Shown here in pieces: positions 9,438-19,403 of a stretch of 64,000 nt of DNA (the stretch's first letter is position 1; every line of letters starts with the position of its first letter). The stretch spans positions 62,001-126,000 of the forward strand of contig JANYHD010000023.1 in NCBI GenBank assembly GCA_025359205.1, written 5' to 3'. A program made the position numbers and the translations under genes. Below the pieces are notes generated by a model. The model was not told the DNA's origin. It did no database searches and was given only the letters and a program-made list of their open reading frames with translations. Source of the stretch: Gammaproteobacteria bacterium (GTDB taxonomy: Bacteria; Pseudomonadota; Gammaproteobacteria; Steroidobacterales; Steroidobacteraceae).

Positions 9438-9834
9438 CCTTGTGGCAGTCGTCGCAGCTGTCGTTCATTTTCTTGAATTGCGCCTTGGCCTCGGGGCAGT
9501 TCGTGGCCGCAGTGGCCGGCGCGGCAGCGGCGATCGACTGCAGCACGTTGCCCAGGCCATCGGCACTCTTGCGAAAGCGCTCTTCCTGCTTGTAGGTGAG
9601 CGGGAAGGCCAGTGCAATTTCCTGCTGGAGCAAGGCGATGCGTGCGCGCTCGGCCTCGACTGTGGCGCACTGGCCCGCCTGCGAGGCGGCATCGAGCCGT
9701 TCACGGTGGAAACCCATCAGCGTCATCACCGCGCGCGGATGCTGGTGTGGCTCGGCGAGGCGATGGGCAATGGTATTGCCGGCGAAGCCGCCGGCGATCG
9801 CGCCGGCGAGCAACACAATGACGTACTTGATCAT
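9421..9834 (-). CDS. Cytochrome c'/c-556-like small c-type cytochrome
   Basis: A 137-residue protein with an N-terminal hydrophobic segment (KYVIVLLAGAIAGGFAG) acting as a signal peptide or membrane anchor, a helical middle with HPRAVMTLMGFHRERLD, and a single C-terminal haem site CDDCHKVYDPE. A C-terminal CxxCH after a four-helix stretch is the cytochrome c' / c-556 layout; a Met or Leu in the first helix would occupy the sixth ligand area. It would be periplasmic, attached to the inner membrane or released. GGAG lies before the ATG. It follows leuB by 25 bp on the same strand and could be the last gene of the ilv-leu operon, but no functional link is obvious. Confidence 0.7.
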   Translation of the reverse strand: MIKYVIVLLAGAIAGGFAGNTIAHRLAEPHQHPRAVMTLMGFHRERLDAASQAGQCATVEAERARIALLQQEIALAFPLTYKQEERFRKSADGLGNVLQSIAAAAPATAATNCPEAKAQFKKMNDSCDDCHKVYDPE

Positions 9835-9859
9835 GCGGACTCCATGGCAGGGCTGGGTT

Positions 9860-10921
9860 TCAGTTCAGTTGAGCAATGACAGCGGCGCCGCAGGCGCGGG
9901 TGGTGGCGGATCGCGTTCCGGACGATGCGATATCGGGGGTCCGAAGTCCGCCCGCAATCACCGCAGAGACAGCGGCCTCCACGGCCGCGGCTTCGCGTTC
10001 CAGTTGCAGCGAGTGCCGCAGCAGCAGGGCCGCACTGAGGATGGCGCCGATCGGGTTGGCGATGCCCTGGCCTGCGATGTCCGGGGCTGAGCCGTGGATC
10101 GGCTCGTACAGGCCGCGACTGCCTTCGCCCAGTGAGGCCGAGGGCAGCAGACCGAGCGATCCAGCGAGCATCGAAGCCTCGTCGGTCAGTATGTCGCCAA
10201 ACAGGTTCTCCGTGACCGCCACGTCGAAGTCGCGCGGCCGGCGGATCAGGTGCATGGCGGCCGCGTCCACCAGCATGTGTTCGAGTTGCAGCTCCGGGAA
10301 TTCGCTGCGCACCACGCGTTCGGTCACTTCGCGCCACAGGCGCGAGGTTTCCAGCACATTGGCCTTGTCGATCGAGACGAGCTTGCGCCGGCGGCCCATA
10401 GCCAGCCGCGCGGCGACGCGCACCACGCGCTCGACCTCGCTCACCGAATAGCTGCACTGGTCGCTGGCCGTGGTGTCAGTGCGGGTCCTGGCCCCGAAAT
10501 AAATGCCGCCGGTGAGTTCGCGGACAAACACCAGGTCGACGCCCTCGAGTACTTCAGCCTTCAGGGTCGACGCGTCGCGCAGTGCCGGGTGGAGCGACAC
10601 CGGCCGCAGGTTCGCAAAGACGCCCAATTCCTTGCGCAGCCGCAGCAGTCCCTGCTCAGGGCGCAGCTTGAGTTGCGGCGCTGACCATTTCGGGCCGCCG
10701 ATCGCGCCCAGCAGCACCGCATCCGCGCCCAGGCACAACTCGAGCGTGGCCGGCGGCAACGGGTCGCCATGCAGATCAATGGCGATACCGCCGAAAGGCG
10801 CGTCGATCAGTTCAAACTCGTGGCCGTGACGCGTCGCGACGGCCTGCAGCACCTGCACGGCCTCGGCCGTGACTTCCGGGCCGATGCCGTCGCCCGCGAC
10901 GACCGCGATGCGCGCCTTCAC
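9860..10921 (-). CDS. leuB: 3-isopropylmalate dehydrogenase
   Basis: A 353-residue beta-decarboxylating dehydrogenase of leucine synthesis, turning 3-isopropylmalate into 2-oxoisocaproate with NAD. Family landmarks are GDGIGPEV near the N-terminus, [24 protein letters not shown] (metal-binding aspartates) and [16 protein letters not shown] (NAD adenine loop). The GTG start at 10921 overlaps the leuD stop (GTGA). Length matches the family. Confidence 0.96.
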   Translation of the reverse strand: MKARIAVVAGDGIGPEVTAEAVQVLQAVATRHGHEFELIDAPFGGIAIDLHGDPLPPATLELCLGADAVLLGAIGGPKWSAPQLKLRPEQGLLRLRKELGVFANLRPVSLHPALRDASTLKAEVLEGVDLVFVRELTGGIYFGARTRTDTTASDQCSYSVSEVERVVRVAARLAMGRRRKLVSIDKANVLETSRLWREVTERVVRSEFPELQLEHMLVDAAAMHLIRRPRDFDVAVTENLFGDILTDEASMLAGSLGLLPSASLGEGSRGLYEPIHGSAPDIAGQGIANPIGAILSAALLLRHSLQLEREAAAVEAAVSAVIAGGLRTPDIASSGTRSATTRACGAAVIAQLN

Positions 10922-11493
10922 GCATTGGCCTGTTCGTAGCGCGCGATCGCGGCTTCCTGCGAGCGCAGGTAGCCCAGTTCGTCGACGCCGTTGAGCAGGC
11001 AGTAGCGCGCAAAGCGCTCGATCTGGAAGGGCAGCTCGCGGCCGCCGGGCAATACGACGCGATTGCCTTCAAGGTCGATCAACAGTTCGCTGCCGGGGTT
11101 CGCGAGCAACCAGGCAACCCCCGCCTCGTCGACGACGATGGGCAGCAGGCCATTCTTGAGCGAGTTGCTGCGGAAGATGTCGGCGATCTCGGTGCTGATC
11201 ACCGCGCGGAAGCCGTAGTCCAACAGGGCCCAGGGCGCGTGCTCGCGCGAGGAGCCGCAGCCGAAATTGCGTCCGGCCACCAGTACTTCGCAGCCTGCCG
11301 CCGCGCCCTGGTTGAGCACGAAATCAGGCCGCGGCGTGCCGTCGGCCGCGTAGCGCCAGTCGGCGAACAGCTGCTTGCCCAGGCCTAAGCGCACCGTGGT
11401 GCGCAGGAACCGGGCCGGGATGATCTGGTCGGTGTCGATGTTGGTCAGCGGCAGCACAGCCGTGCGCGCGCGAAATTGCCTGATCGGTTCCAT
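10918..11493 (-). CDS. leuD: 3-isopropylmalate dehydratase small subunit
   Basis: A 191-residue swivel-domain partner of LeuC, which together isomerise 2- to 3-isopropylmalate. The opening [17 protein letters not shown] and the motif [15 protein letters not shown] are diagnostic. It starts 6 bp after leuC and overlaps leuB. Confidence 0.96.
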   Translation of the reverse strand: MEPIRQFRARTAVLPLTNIDTDQIIPARFLRTTVRLGLGKQLFADWRYAADGTPRPDFVLNQGAAAGCEVLVAGRNFGCGSSREHAPWALLDYGFRAVISTEIADIFRSNSLKNGLLPIVVDEAGVAWLLANPGSELLIDLEGNRVVLPGGRELPFQIERFARYCLLNGVDELGYLRSQEAAIARYEQANA

Positions 11494-11499
11494 GGCGGC

Positions 11500-12900
11500 C
11501 TACCCGTTGAGCAATTCGCGCGGATCGGTGACACGGCCGCGCACGGCGCTGGCCGCGGCGGTCAGCGGGCTGGCCAGCAGGGTGCGCGCGCCGCGGCCCT
11601 GCCGGCCCTCGAAATTGCGGTTGCTGGTGCTGACCGAAACCTGGCCGGCGCCGACGTTGTCGCCGTTCATGCCGATGCACATCGAGCAGCCCGATTCGCG
11701 CCATTCGCCGCCGGCGTCGATGAACACCCGATCCAGCCCCTCGGCTTCGGCCGCGGCCTTGACCTGCTGCGAGCCCGGCACCACGAGCAGCTGCACGCCG
11801 CGCGCCACCTTGTGGCCGCGCAGCACGCTGGCGGCATCGCGCAGGTCAGACAGCCGGCCGTTGGTGCAGCTGCCGACGAACACGACGTTCACCGGCTGGT
11901 CGCGGATGGGCGCGCCGGCCTCGAAGCCCATGTAGGCGAGCGCCTTGGCGAACACGGGATCGTCAGGGTGCCGCGGAATGGCGCCGCTGATCGGCATCAC
12001 CATGCCGGGGTGCGTGCCATAGGTGATCATCGGTTCGAGCGTAGAGCCGTCCAGTGCCAATTCACGGTCAAAGACCACTCCCGGATCGCTCGCCAGCGCC
12101 CGCCAGGCTGCAACGGCCTCGTTCCAGGCCGACCCGGCCGGTGCCCGCGGGCGGCCGGCCAGGTACTCGAAGGTCGTTTCATCGGGCGCGATCAGCCCTG
12201 CGCGTGCGCCGGCCTCGATCGACATGTTGCACACGGTCATGCGCTGTTCCATGTTGAGCGTGCGCACCGCGCTGCCGCGGTACTCCAGCACGTGCCCGGT
12301 GCCGCCACTGACGCCGGTGCGGCCGATGATGGCCAGGATCAGATCCTTGGCTGCGACGCCGGCCGGCAGGGCGCCCTCGACGTTGATGGCGAAAGTCTTC
12401 GCACGGCGCTGCAACAGGCATTGCGTCGCCAGCACGTGCGCCACTTCGGTGGTGCCGATGCCGAAGGCGAGGGCGCCAAAAGCGCCGTGCGTGCTGGTGT
12501 GGCTGTCGCCGCAGACCACGGTCTTGCCCGGCTGCGTGAGCCCCAGCTCAGGGCCGACGATATGCACGATGCCGCGCAGCCGGTGCTGCAGGTCGAACAG
12601 CTCGATGCCAAATTGCGCGCAGTTCTTCTCGAGTTCGGCGATCTGGTGAGCGGCCGATTCGACCGTGATCGGCGCACCGCCGAACACCTGCTCGGTGCGC
12701 GTCGGCGTGGAGTGGTCCATCGTGGCCAGCGTGAGGTCGGGACGGCGCACGCGCAGCTGCTGTTCGCGCAGCATCGTGAACGCCTGCGGCGTCGTGACCT
12801 CGTGCACCAGGTGCAGGTCGATGTACAGCACCGCGGGCGTATCGGCCGTCTCCGGGACGACTTCGTGCCGTTCCCAGATCTTCTGGTACATCGTCTTCAT
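11500..12900 (-). CDS. leuC: 3-isopropylmalate dehydratase large subunit
   Basis: A 466-residue aconitase-family enzyme. The [4Fe-4S] ligands are visible in GSCTNGR and in [11 protein letters not shown]; substrate-binding signatures [14 protein letters not shown] and DHSTPT are present. It starts 9 bp after the end of ilvE on the same strand and works with LeuD in the cytoplasm. Confidence 0.96.
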   Translation of the reverse strand: MKTMYQKIWERHEVVPETADTPAVLYIDLHLVHEVTTPQAFTMLREQQLRVRRPDLTLATMDHSTPTRTEQVFGGAPITVESAAHQIAELEKNCAQFGIELFDLQHRLRGIVHIVGPELGLTQPGKTVVCGDSHTSTHGAFGALAFGIGTTEVAHVLATQCLLQRRAKTFAINVEGALPAGVAAKDLILAIIGRTGVSGGTGHVLEYRGSAVRTLNMEQRMTVCNMSIEAGARAGLIAPDETTFEYLAGRPRAPAGSAWNEAVAAWRALASDPGVVFDRELALDGSTLEPMITYGTHPGMVMPISGAIPRHPDDPVFAKALAYMGFEAGAPIRDQPVNVVFVGSCTNGRLSDLRDAASVLRGHKVARGVQLLVVPGSQQVKAAAEAEGLDRVFIDAGGEWRESGCSMCIGMNGDNVGAGQVSVSTSNRNFEGRQGRGARTLLASPLTAAASAVRGRVTDPRELLNG

Positions 12901-12909
12901 GCTTGGCCG

Positions 12910-13872
12910 TCAGCCGGCGGCGGCCACGCGCGGCTTGGCCTGCATGTCGACAAAGTCGAGCCAGCCCCACTTGTCGGCCGTGCGGCCGTCGAACAGGCCG
13001 AAAAAGGCCTGCTGGATGCGCTCGGTAATAGGGCCGCGCTTGCCGGTGCCGACAGTGATGCGATCGACCGAGCGGATCGGCGTCACCTCGACGGCGGTGC
13101 CGGAGAAGAACAATTCATCGGCCAGGTACAACAGTTCCCGTGGCACCGCGCACTCGCGCACTTCGAGCCCAAGCTCGCGCGCCAGGCGCATCACCGTGTC
13201 GCGCGTGATGCCGCCGAGCACCGAGTGCGCCAGCCCCGGGGTCATCAGCACCCCGTCCTTCACCACGAACAGGTTCTCGCCACCGCCCTCGCTGACCGTG
13301 CCGTCGGTCGACAGGCCGATGCCTTCGGCAAAGCCGAGGCGCTTGGCCTCCATGCTGATGAGCTGGCTGGAAAGGTAATTGCCGCCGGCCTTGGCCATCG
13401 CCGGCAGTGTGTTCGGCGCCACGCGCTGCCAGGAGGACACGCACACGTCCACGGCCTCGCTCTCGCCCTCGGTGCCGAGATACTTGCCCCATTCCCAGGC
13501 CGCGATCGCCACGTCGACCGGCGGGTCGATCTTCGGCACCACGCCCATTTCACCATAGCCGCGGAACGCAATGGGCCGGAGGTACGCGCCCTTGGCGAGA
13601 TTGTTGGCCGCGATGGCCTCGCGGCAGGCGGAGTCGATCTGCTCGGGCTGGAACGGGATCTGGATGCGGTAGATCTTGGCGGAGTCGAACAAGCGCCGCG
13701 TGTGATCCTGCAGGCGGAAGATGGCCACACCCTGCGGTGTGGCATAGGCGCGGATGCCCTCGAACACTGAAGAGCCATAGTGCAGGGCGTGCGCCAGCAC
13801 GTGCACCGTGGCCTTCTCCCAGGGCACAAGCTTGCCGTTGAACCAGATGTAGGGTGTTGCGGGTATGGGCAT
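12910..13872 (-). CDS. ilvE: Branched-chain amino acid aminotransferase
   Basis: A 320-residue class IV PLP transaminase catalysing the last step of valine, leucine and isoleucine synthesis. Landmarks are YIWFNGKLVPWEKA, ALHYGSSVFEGIRAY, LRPIAFRGYGEMGV and the Schiff-base lysine in AKAGGNYLSSQ. The ATG at 13872 is preceded by AAGGA and gives the normal family length; a longer reading upstream has no family similarity. It sits between leuA and leuC, so the last transamination step is co-transcribed with the leucine genes. Confidence 0.95.
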   Translation of the reverse strand: MPIPATPYIWFNGKLVPWEKATVHVLAHALHYGSSVFEGIRAYATPQGVAIFRLQDHTRRLFDSAKIYRIQIPFQPEQIDSACREAIAANNLAKGAYLRPIAFRGYGEMGVVPKIDPPVDVAIAAWEWGKYLGTEGESEAVDVCVSSWQRVAPNTLPAMAKAGGNYLSSQLISMEAKRLGFAEGIGLSTDGTVSEGGGENLFVVKDGVLMTPGLAHSVLGGITRDTVMRLARELGLEVRECAVPRELLYLADELFFSGTAVEVTPIRSVDRITVGTGKRGPITERIQQAFFGLFDGRTADKWGWLDFVDMQAKPRVAAAG

Positions 13873-13906
13873 GGTCCTTAGTTCTCCGGATGGTTGCGCG
13901 GCGGCT

Positions 13907-15487
<1,581 letters not shown>

Positions 15488-15506
15488 GGGCTTCTCCAGT
15501 CAATGT

Positions 15507-16499
15507 CTAGCGCGTGGCCTGCAGCCAGGGCATGCGCGCGCGTAACTTCGCGCCGACCTTCTCGATCGGCTGGTTCAGGTCGGCCTTCAGCATGCGCTGG
15601 TAGTTCTTGCCGCCGGCCTCGCTCTCGCGGATCCATTCGCGCGCGAAGCGCCCGCTCTGGATCTCCTTGAGGATGCGGCGCATCTCGTTGTGCGTGCGCT
15701 CGTTGACCACGCGCGGTCCGCGCGTCAGGTCGCCGAACTTGGCGGTGTCGCTGATGTACTTGTGCATCTTGGTGATGCCGCCCTCGTGCAGCAGGTCGAC
15801 GATCAGCTTCAGTTCGTGCAGGCACTCGTAGTAGGCGACTTCCGGCTGGTAGCCGGCTTCCACCAGCGTCTCGAAGCCCTTGACCACCAGCTCGGTGGCG
15901 CCGCCGCAGAGCACGGCCTGCTCGCCGAACAGGTCGGTTTCGGTCTCTTCGGCAAAAGTGGTCTCGAGCACGCCGCCGCGGGTGCCGCCGATTCCATGCG
16001 CGTAGGCGAGGGCGCGCTGGTGCGCATTGCCGGTCGCGTCCTGCGCCACCGCGATCAGGCAGGGCACACCGTACCCCTGCTGGTACTGGCGGCGCACCAG
16101 GCCGCCCGGGCCCTTGGGCGCAATGAGCACCACGTCGAGGTCCTTGCGCGGCTTGATCTGCTTGAAATGCACGTTGAAGCCGTGCGCGAACAGCAGCGTG
16201 GCGTGCCGGGCGAGTTTCGCCTTGATGGCCTGGTACAGCGCCTTCTGCGCCATGTCGGGCACCAGCATCGCCCCCAGGTCAGCGCCTTCGACGGCGTCGA
16301 TCGGCTCGGCAACCTTGAGGCCGTCGCGCTTCGCGTTCTTCCAGCTGGCGCCGCCCTTGCGCACGCCGACGACGATCTTGAAGCCGCTGTCCTTGAGATT
16401 GAGCGCGTGCGCGCGGCCCTGGCTGCCATAGCCCAGGATGGCGATGCGTGCGCCCTTCAGCGCCTTCTTGTCCACGTCCTTCTGCGAAAACAACTTCAT
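15507..16499 (-). CDS. ilvC: Ketol-acid reductoisomerase, class I (short form)
   Basis: A 330-residue enzyme, the length of the short class I form. It isomerises and reduces acetolactate or acetohydroxybutyrate with NADPH. The Rossmann motif is [14 protein letters not shown]; catalytic motifs include [31 protein letters not shown] and [13 protein letters not shown]. It is the first structural gene of the operon and lies directly downstream of the predicted attenuator, so valine/leucine supply probably sets its expression. Confidence 0.96.
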   Translation of the reverse strand: MKLFSQKDVDKKALKGARIAILGYGSQGRAHALNLKDSGFKIVVGVRKGGASWKNAKRDGLKVAEPIDAVEGADLGAMLVPDMAQKALYQAIKAKLARHATLLFAHGFNVHFKQIKPRKDLDVVLIAPKGPGGLVRRQYQQGYGVPCLIAVAQDATGNAHQRALAYAHGIGGTRGGVLETTFAEETETDLFGEQAVLCGGATELVVKGFETLVEAGYQPEVAYYECLHELKLIVDLLHEGGITKMHKYISDTAKFGDLTRGPRVVNERTHNEMRRILKEIQSGRFAREWIRESEAGGKNYQRMLKADLNQPIEKVGAKLRARMPWLQATR

Positions 16500-16528
16500 G
16501 AAAAAAATCTCCCAATACGCCTAAGGTT

Positions 16529-16561
16529 AAAAAAAACCCCGCATCGGCGGCCGGTGCGGGG
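16529..16561 (-). terminator. Rho-independent terminator in the ilvC leader (attenuator)
   Basis: On the minus strand a CCCCGCA...TGCGGGG stem with an inner CGG/CCG extension is followed by eight T residues (16529-16536) and lies 29 bp before the ilvC ATG. A competing GTGCGGG (minus strand of 16607-16613, inside the leader peptide coding sequence) is an exact 7-base complement of the CCCGCAC in the upstream arm, giving an alternative antiterminator pairing. Confidence 0.85.
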
Positions 16562-16588
16562 TTCTGGTGTTGTTGCGTCCTTCGGACC

Positions 16589-16666
16589 TTAGCTCAACAT
16601 GCAGCACCCGCACTGACTGCTCCGCAGCAGCAGATTCTTGGCGAGCAGTACGACGGAAGGCTGCAT
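16589..16666 (-). CDS. ilv leader peptide (branched-chain amino-acid-rich attenuator peptide)
   Basis: A 25-codon reading frame starting MQPSVVLLAKNLLLRSS, with Val-Val-Leu-Leu at codons 5-8 and three successive Leu (CTG CTG CTG) at codons 12-14. It ends 28 bp before the terminator hairpin. Ribosome stalling at scarce Val- or Leu-tRNA would leave the downstream coding part free to pair with the terminator arm, permitting read-through into ilvC. It has no Shine-Dalgarno sequence; the predicted transcription start is at or next to its A, so it may be translated from a leaderless mRNA. The peptide itself probably has no other function. Confidence 0.8.
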   Translation of the reverse strand: MQPSVVLLAKNLLLRSSQCGCCMLS

Positions 16667-16672
16667 GGCGGA

Positions 16673-16701
16673 ATAACACCACGGCATCAAGTACTTGTCA
16701 A
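16673..16701 (-). promoter_or_regulatory. Promoter of the ilvC-leu operon
   Basis: On the minus strand a consensus TTGACA (16696-16701) is followed after 17 bp by TGTTAT (16673-16678). The A of the leader-peptide ATG (16666) is the seventh base after the -10, i.e. where transcription should start. Confidence 0.7.
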
Positions 16702-16711
16702 CGCAATTGGT

Positions 16712-16717
16712 TATTCT
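16712..16717 (+). promoter_or_regulatory. -10 element for leucyl aminopeptidase, probable leaderless transcript
   Basis: TATTCT lies with its last base 7 bp before the ATG at 16724, the spacing expected if transcription begins at the start codon. No Shine-Dalgarno sequence is present. The -35 region is weak. The promoter is back to back with that of ilvC. Confidence 0.5.
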
Positions 16718-16723
16718 AGCGGC

Positions 16724-18112
16724 ATGCTTCTCGATCATGCCGAAGGCCAGAGTGCCACCCCCTTGTGGCTGGTTGGCGAATCCACATTGCCCCAATGGCT
16801 CTCGAGGCTCGATCCGGCCGCGGCCGTCTGGCTGACCCGCCACGGATTCCAGGCCGAGCGCGCGCGCGTCATGACGGTGCCCGGGCCATTGGGTGGCATC
16901 GCAGCGGCTGTGGCAGGGTTAGGAGCGCAGTCCGATATTGCGCCACCCTCGCTGTGGGATGGCGCGGTCTGCGCAGAACGGCTCCCCGCTGGCCTCTACG
17001 CCCTGGCCACGCCGCTCTCGAGCGCGGCTGCGACCCAGTTCGCGCTCGGCTGGCTGCTCGGTGGCTACCGCTACGTCCGTTTCCGCAGCCAGCACAAGTG
17101 CGCGCCCGCGGCACAGCTGCTGGCGCCGGAAGGGTGCGACACGGCCTACGCCAGGGCCGCCGCCGCGGCCATTTCCTGGGCGCGCAACCTGGTCAATACG
17201 CCACCCAACGAACTGGGTCCCGCTGAGCTGGCAGAGGCAGCACAGTCACTGACCTTGGAATTTGGGGGCCAGTACAACGTCTGCGAGGGCGAGGCGCTGC
17301 GAGCGCAATATCCCCTGGTCGCCGCCGTGGGGCAGGCCAGCCCGCGCGCGCCGCGGCTGATTGATTGCCGCTGGCCGCGGCCGGGCGCGCCGCGGGTGAC
17401 GCTGGTGGGCAAGGGCGTGTGCTTCGACAGCGGTGGCCTCGACCTGAAACCCTCCGCCGGCATGTTGCTGATGAAAAAAGACATGGGCGGCGCGGCCTGC
17501 GCATTGGGGCTGGCGCGGCTCCTGCTCGCGATGGACGCGCCGGTGCAGCTGCGACTACTCATACCCGCGGTGGAGAACAGCGTGGGCGGCGCGGCCTACC
17601 GGCCCGGCGACGTGTGGAGCTCCCGCAAGGGGCTCACGGTGGAAATCGGCAACACCGACGCCGAAGGGCGCCTGGTGCTCGCCGATGCGCTCACTGATGC
17701 AGATGCCGAGCGGCCGGACCTCCTCATCGACCTGGCGACGCTGACCGGGGCGGCGCGCACCGCGCTGGGGCCCGACCTGCCGGCGGTGTTCGCATCGCCG
17801 CCCGCGCTCGCCGAGGCCGCCCGCGCGGCCGGAGAAGCGGTGTGCGATCCGCTTTGGCCGATGCCGCTGTGGGCCGGCTACGACGAGGAACTGGCCAGCC
17901 GCGTGGCCGACCTGAACAACGTATCCTCGGGTTCGTTCGCCGGAGCCATCATCGGGGCGCTGTTTCTCAAGCGCTTTGTGACCGCGACGCCCGAGTGGCT
18001 GCATGTCGATCTCTACGCCTGGAATCCCAAGGATCGACCCGGTCGGCCGCAGGGCGCCGAGGCGCAGGGGCTGCGTGCCCTGTACGCCCTGATCCGCAAG
18101 AAATTTGGCTGA
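16724..18112 (+). CDS. Leucyl aminopeptidase family protein (M17)
   Basis: A 462-residue M17 metallopeptidase that would release N-terminal Leu and other residues from peptides in the cytoplasm. The C-terminal catalytic domain shows KGVCFDSGGLDLKP, KKDMGGAA (metal and catalytic lysine) and the family signature NTDAEGRLVLADAL. The N-terminal domain is shorter and more divergent than in E. coli PepA, so a close orthologue of PepA is less certain than family membership. Divergent from the ilv-leu operon and upstream of ilvD, which suggests a role in supplying branched-chain amino acids from peptides (inference). Confidence 0.88.
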   Translation: MLLDHAEGQSATPLWLVGESTLPQWLSRLDPAAAVWLTRHGFQAERARVMTVPGPLGGIAAAVAGLGAQSDIAPPSLWDGAVCAERLPAGLYALATPLSSAAATQFALGWLLGGYRYVRFRSQHKCAPAAQLLAPEGCDTAYARAAAAAISWARNLVNTPPNELGPAELAEAAQSLTLEFGGQYNVCEGEALRAQYPLVAAVGQASPRAPRLIDCRWPRPGAPRVTLVGKGVCFDSGGLDLKPSAGMLLMKKDMGGAACALGLARLLLAMDAPVQLRLLIPAVENSVGGAAYRPGDVWSSRKGLTVEIGNTDAEGRLVLADALTDADAERPDLLIDLATLTGAARTALGPDLPAVFASPPALAEAARAAGEAVCDPLWPMPLWAGYDEELASRVADLNNVSSGSFAGAIIGALFLKRFVTATPEWLHVDLYAWNPKDRPGRPQGAEAQGLRALYALIRKKFG

Positions 18113-19403
18113 CCCGGCCGATAATCCAAGCCCCGTCGTCGAGGCCATGTATGCCCGCGAGATGTGGCCGTGGGCGCTGCTCGGCATCGGCTGCGGCCTG
18201 GTCGAGGGCGGCACCGTCGCGGTGCTGGTCAAGCGCGGCTTCGCCGGGCTCGTCACGCCCCAGGCCGTGGATTTTGCCGTCGCCGTCGTCAGCGGCGCAC
18301 CCGCACTCGCCAACATCTCCAGTTTCGCCTGGGCCAACCTGGCTCATGGTCGCGCCCGGGTCGGCGTGCTGGCCAGCATCCAGGCCGCATTTGCCGTCGC
18401 AGTTGGGCTCGTGGCGCTGGCGCCCATCGCTCCCGGAGGCCTCGCGCTCACGCTCATGGCCGTGATCGTCGCGCGCGTGCTGTGGGCGGGCATCCTCACG
18501 GTGCGTGCGGCGGTCTGGAGCGCCAACTATCCCCGCCACGTGATGGCGCGGATCACCAGCCGCATCGTCATGGCGAGCTCGCTCGGCATCGCGCTGGTGG
18601 CACTGCTGGCTGGGTGGATCCTCGACGCGCACGCGCGCTCGGCACGCTGGCTCTACCTGTTTGCATCGCTGTGCGGCCTGGTCGCCGCGCTGCGTTACCG
18701 CGCGGTGCGCGTGCGGCGCGAATACCAGTTGCTCGCGGCGGAGGCGGAAATCGGCGCGACCGACGGCGCCTTCAGCTTAAGCGTGTTCCGGCAGATCCTC
18801 CGCGAGGATGCGCCATTTCGCAGCTACATGTTCTGGATGAGCCTGTACGGTTCCGGAAATCTCATGATGACCGCGCAGCTCGTGGTGCTGTTCAGCGACC
18901 GGCTGCACCTGGGCAGCCTCACGCAGATCCTGCTGCTCACGGTCGTGCCGCTGCTGCTGATGCCACTGTTCCTGCCGGCGTGGGCGCGGCTGTTCGATCG
19001 CGGGCACATCATCGAGTACCGCTCGCGCCAATGCTGGGCGCTGGTGGCTGCAATCGTCCTGTTGACGATCGGAGTCACGCTGAAGCTGCCATGGCTCCTT
19101 TGGCCTGGCGCCGTGCTGATCGGCGTCAGCTACGCGGGCGCCAACCTGGGCTGGAATCTGGGTCATAATGATTTCGCCTCGCCCGGCCGCGCGCAGCACT
19201 ACATGGGCGTGCACGTGACTTTGACCGGCGTGCGCGGCCTGATTGCGCCGGCTCTTGGCATGACCTGCTACGAGCTGGTGGAATGGCGTTGGCCAGGCTG
19301 GGGTGCGGCAGTGCTGCTATTGCCTCTGGCTCTGGTTACGGCTGGCGCACTTGGATTCGTCAGCATGCAGCACACGATGCGCGAAACATCCGTAAGAAGA
19401 TAA
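18105..19403 (+). CDS. MFS-like membrane transporter of unknown substrate
   Basis: A roughly 430-residue hydrophobic protein with about ten to twelve predicted membrane segments (for example LTQILLLTVVPLLLMPLFLP and AAVLLLPLALVTAGALGFV). The two-half layout with a charged central loop (YRAVRVRREYQLLAAEAEIG) suits the major facilitator fold, but no substrate motif is recognisable. The start is uncertain: TTG at 18105 overlaps the aminopeptidase gene; an in-frame ATG at 18147 (MYAREMWPW) is an alternative. Its stop is directly followed by the ATG of ilvD, so the three genes form an operon. Branched-chain amino acid or peptide export/import would fit the context, without direct proof. Confidence 0.7.
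   Translation: MADPADNPSPVVEAMYAREMWPWALLGIGCGLVEGGTVAVLVKRGFAGLVTPQAVDFAVAVVSGAPALANISSFAWANLAHGRARVGVLASIQAAFAVAVGLVALAPIAPGGLALTLMAVIVARVLWAGILTVRAAVWSANYPRHVMARITSRIVMASSLGIALVALLAGWILDAHARSARWLYLFASLCGLVAALRYRAVRVRREYQLLAAEAEIGATDGAFSLSVFRQILREDAPFRSYMFWMSLYGSGNLMMTAQLVVLFSDRLHLGSLTQILLLTVVPLLLMPLFLPAWARLFDRGHIIEYRSRQCWALVAAIVLLTIGVTLKLPWLLWPGAVLIGVSYAGANLGWNLGHNDFASPGRAQHYMGVHVTLTGVRGLIAPALGMTCYELVEWRWPGWGAAVLLLPLALVTAGALGFVSMQHTMRETSVRR

Noticed and set aside
11476-13770. 764-codon open frame on the plus strand
   Set aside because: It is a shadow of leuC and ilvE, whose catalytic motifs are intact on the other strand.
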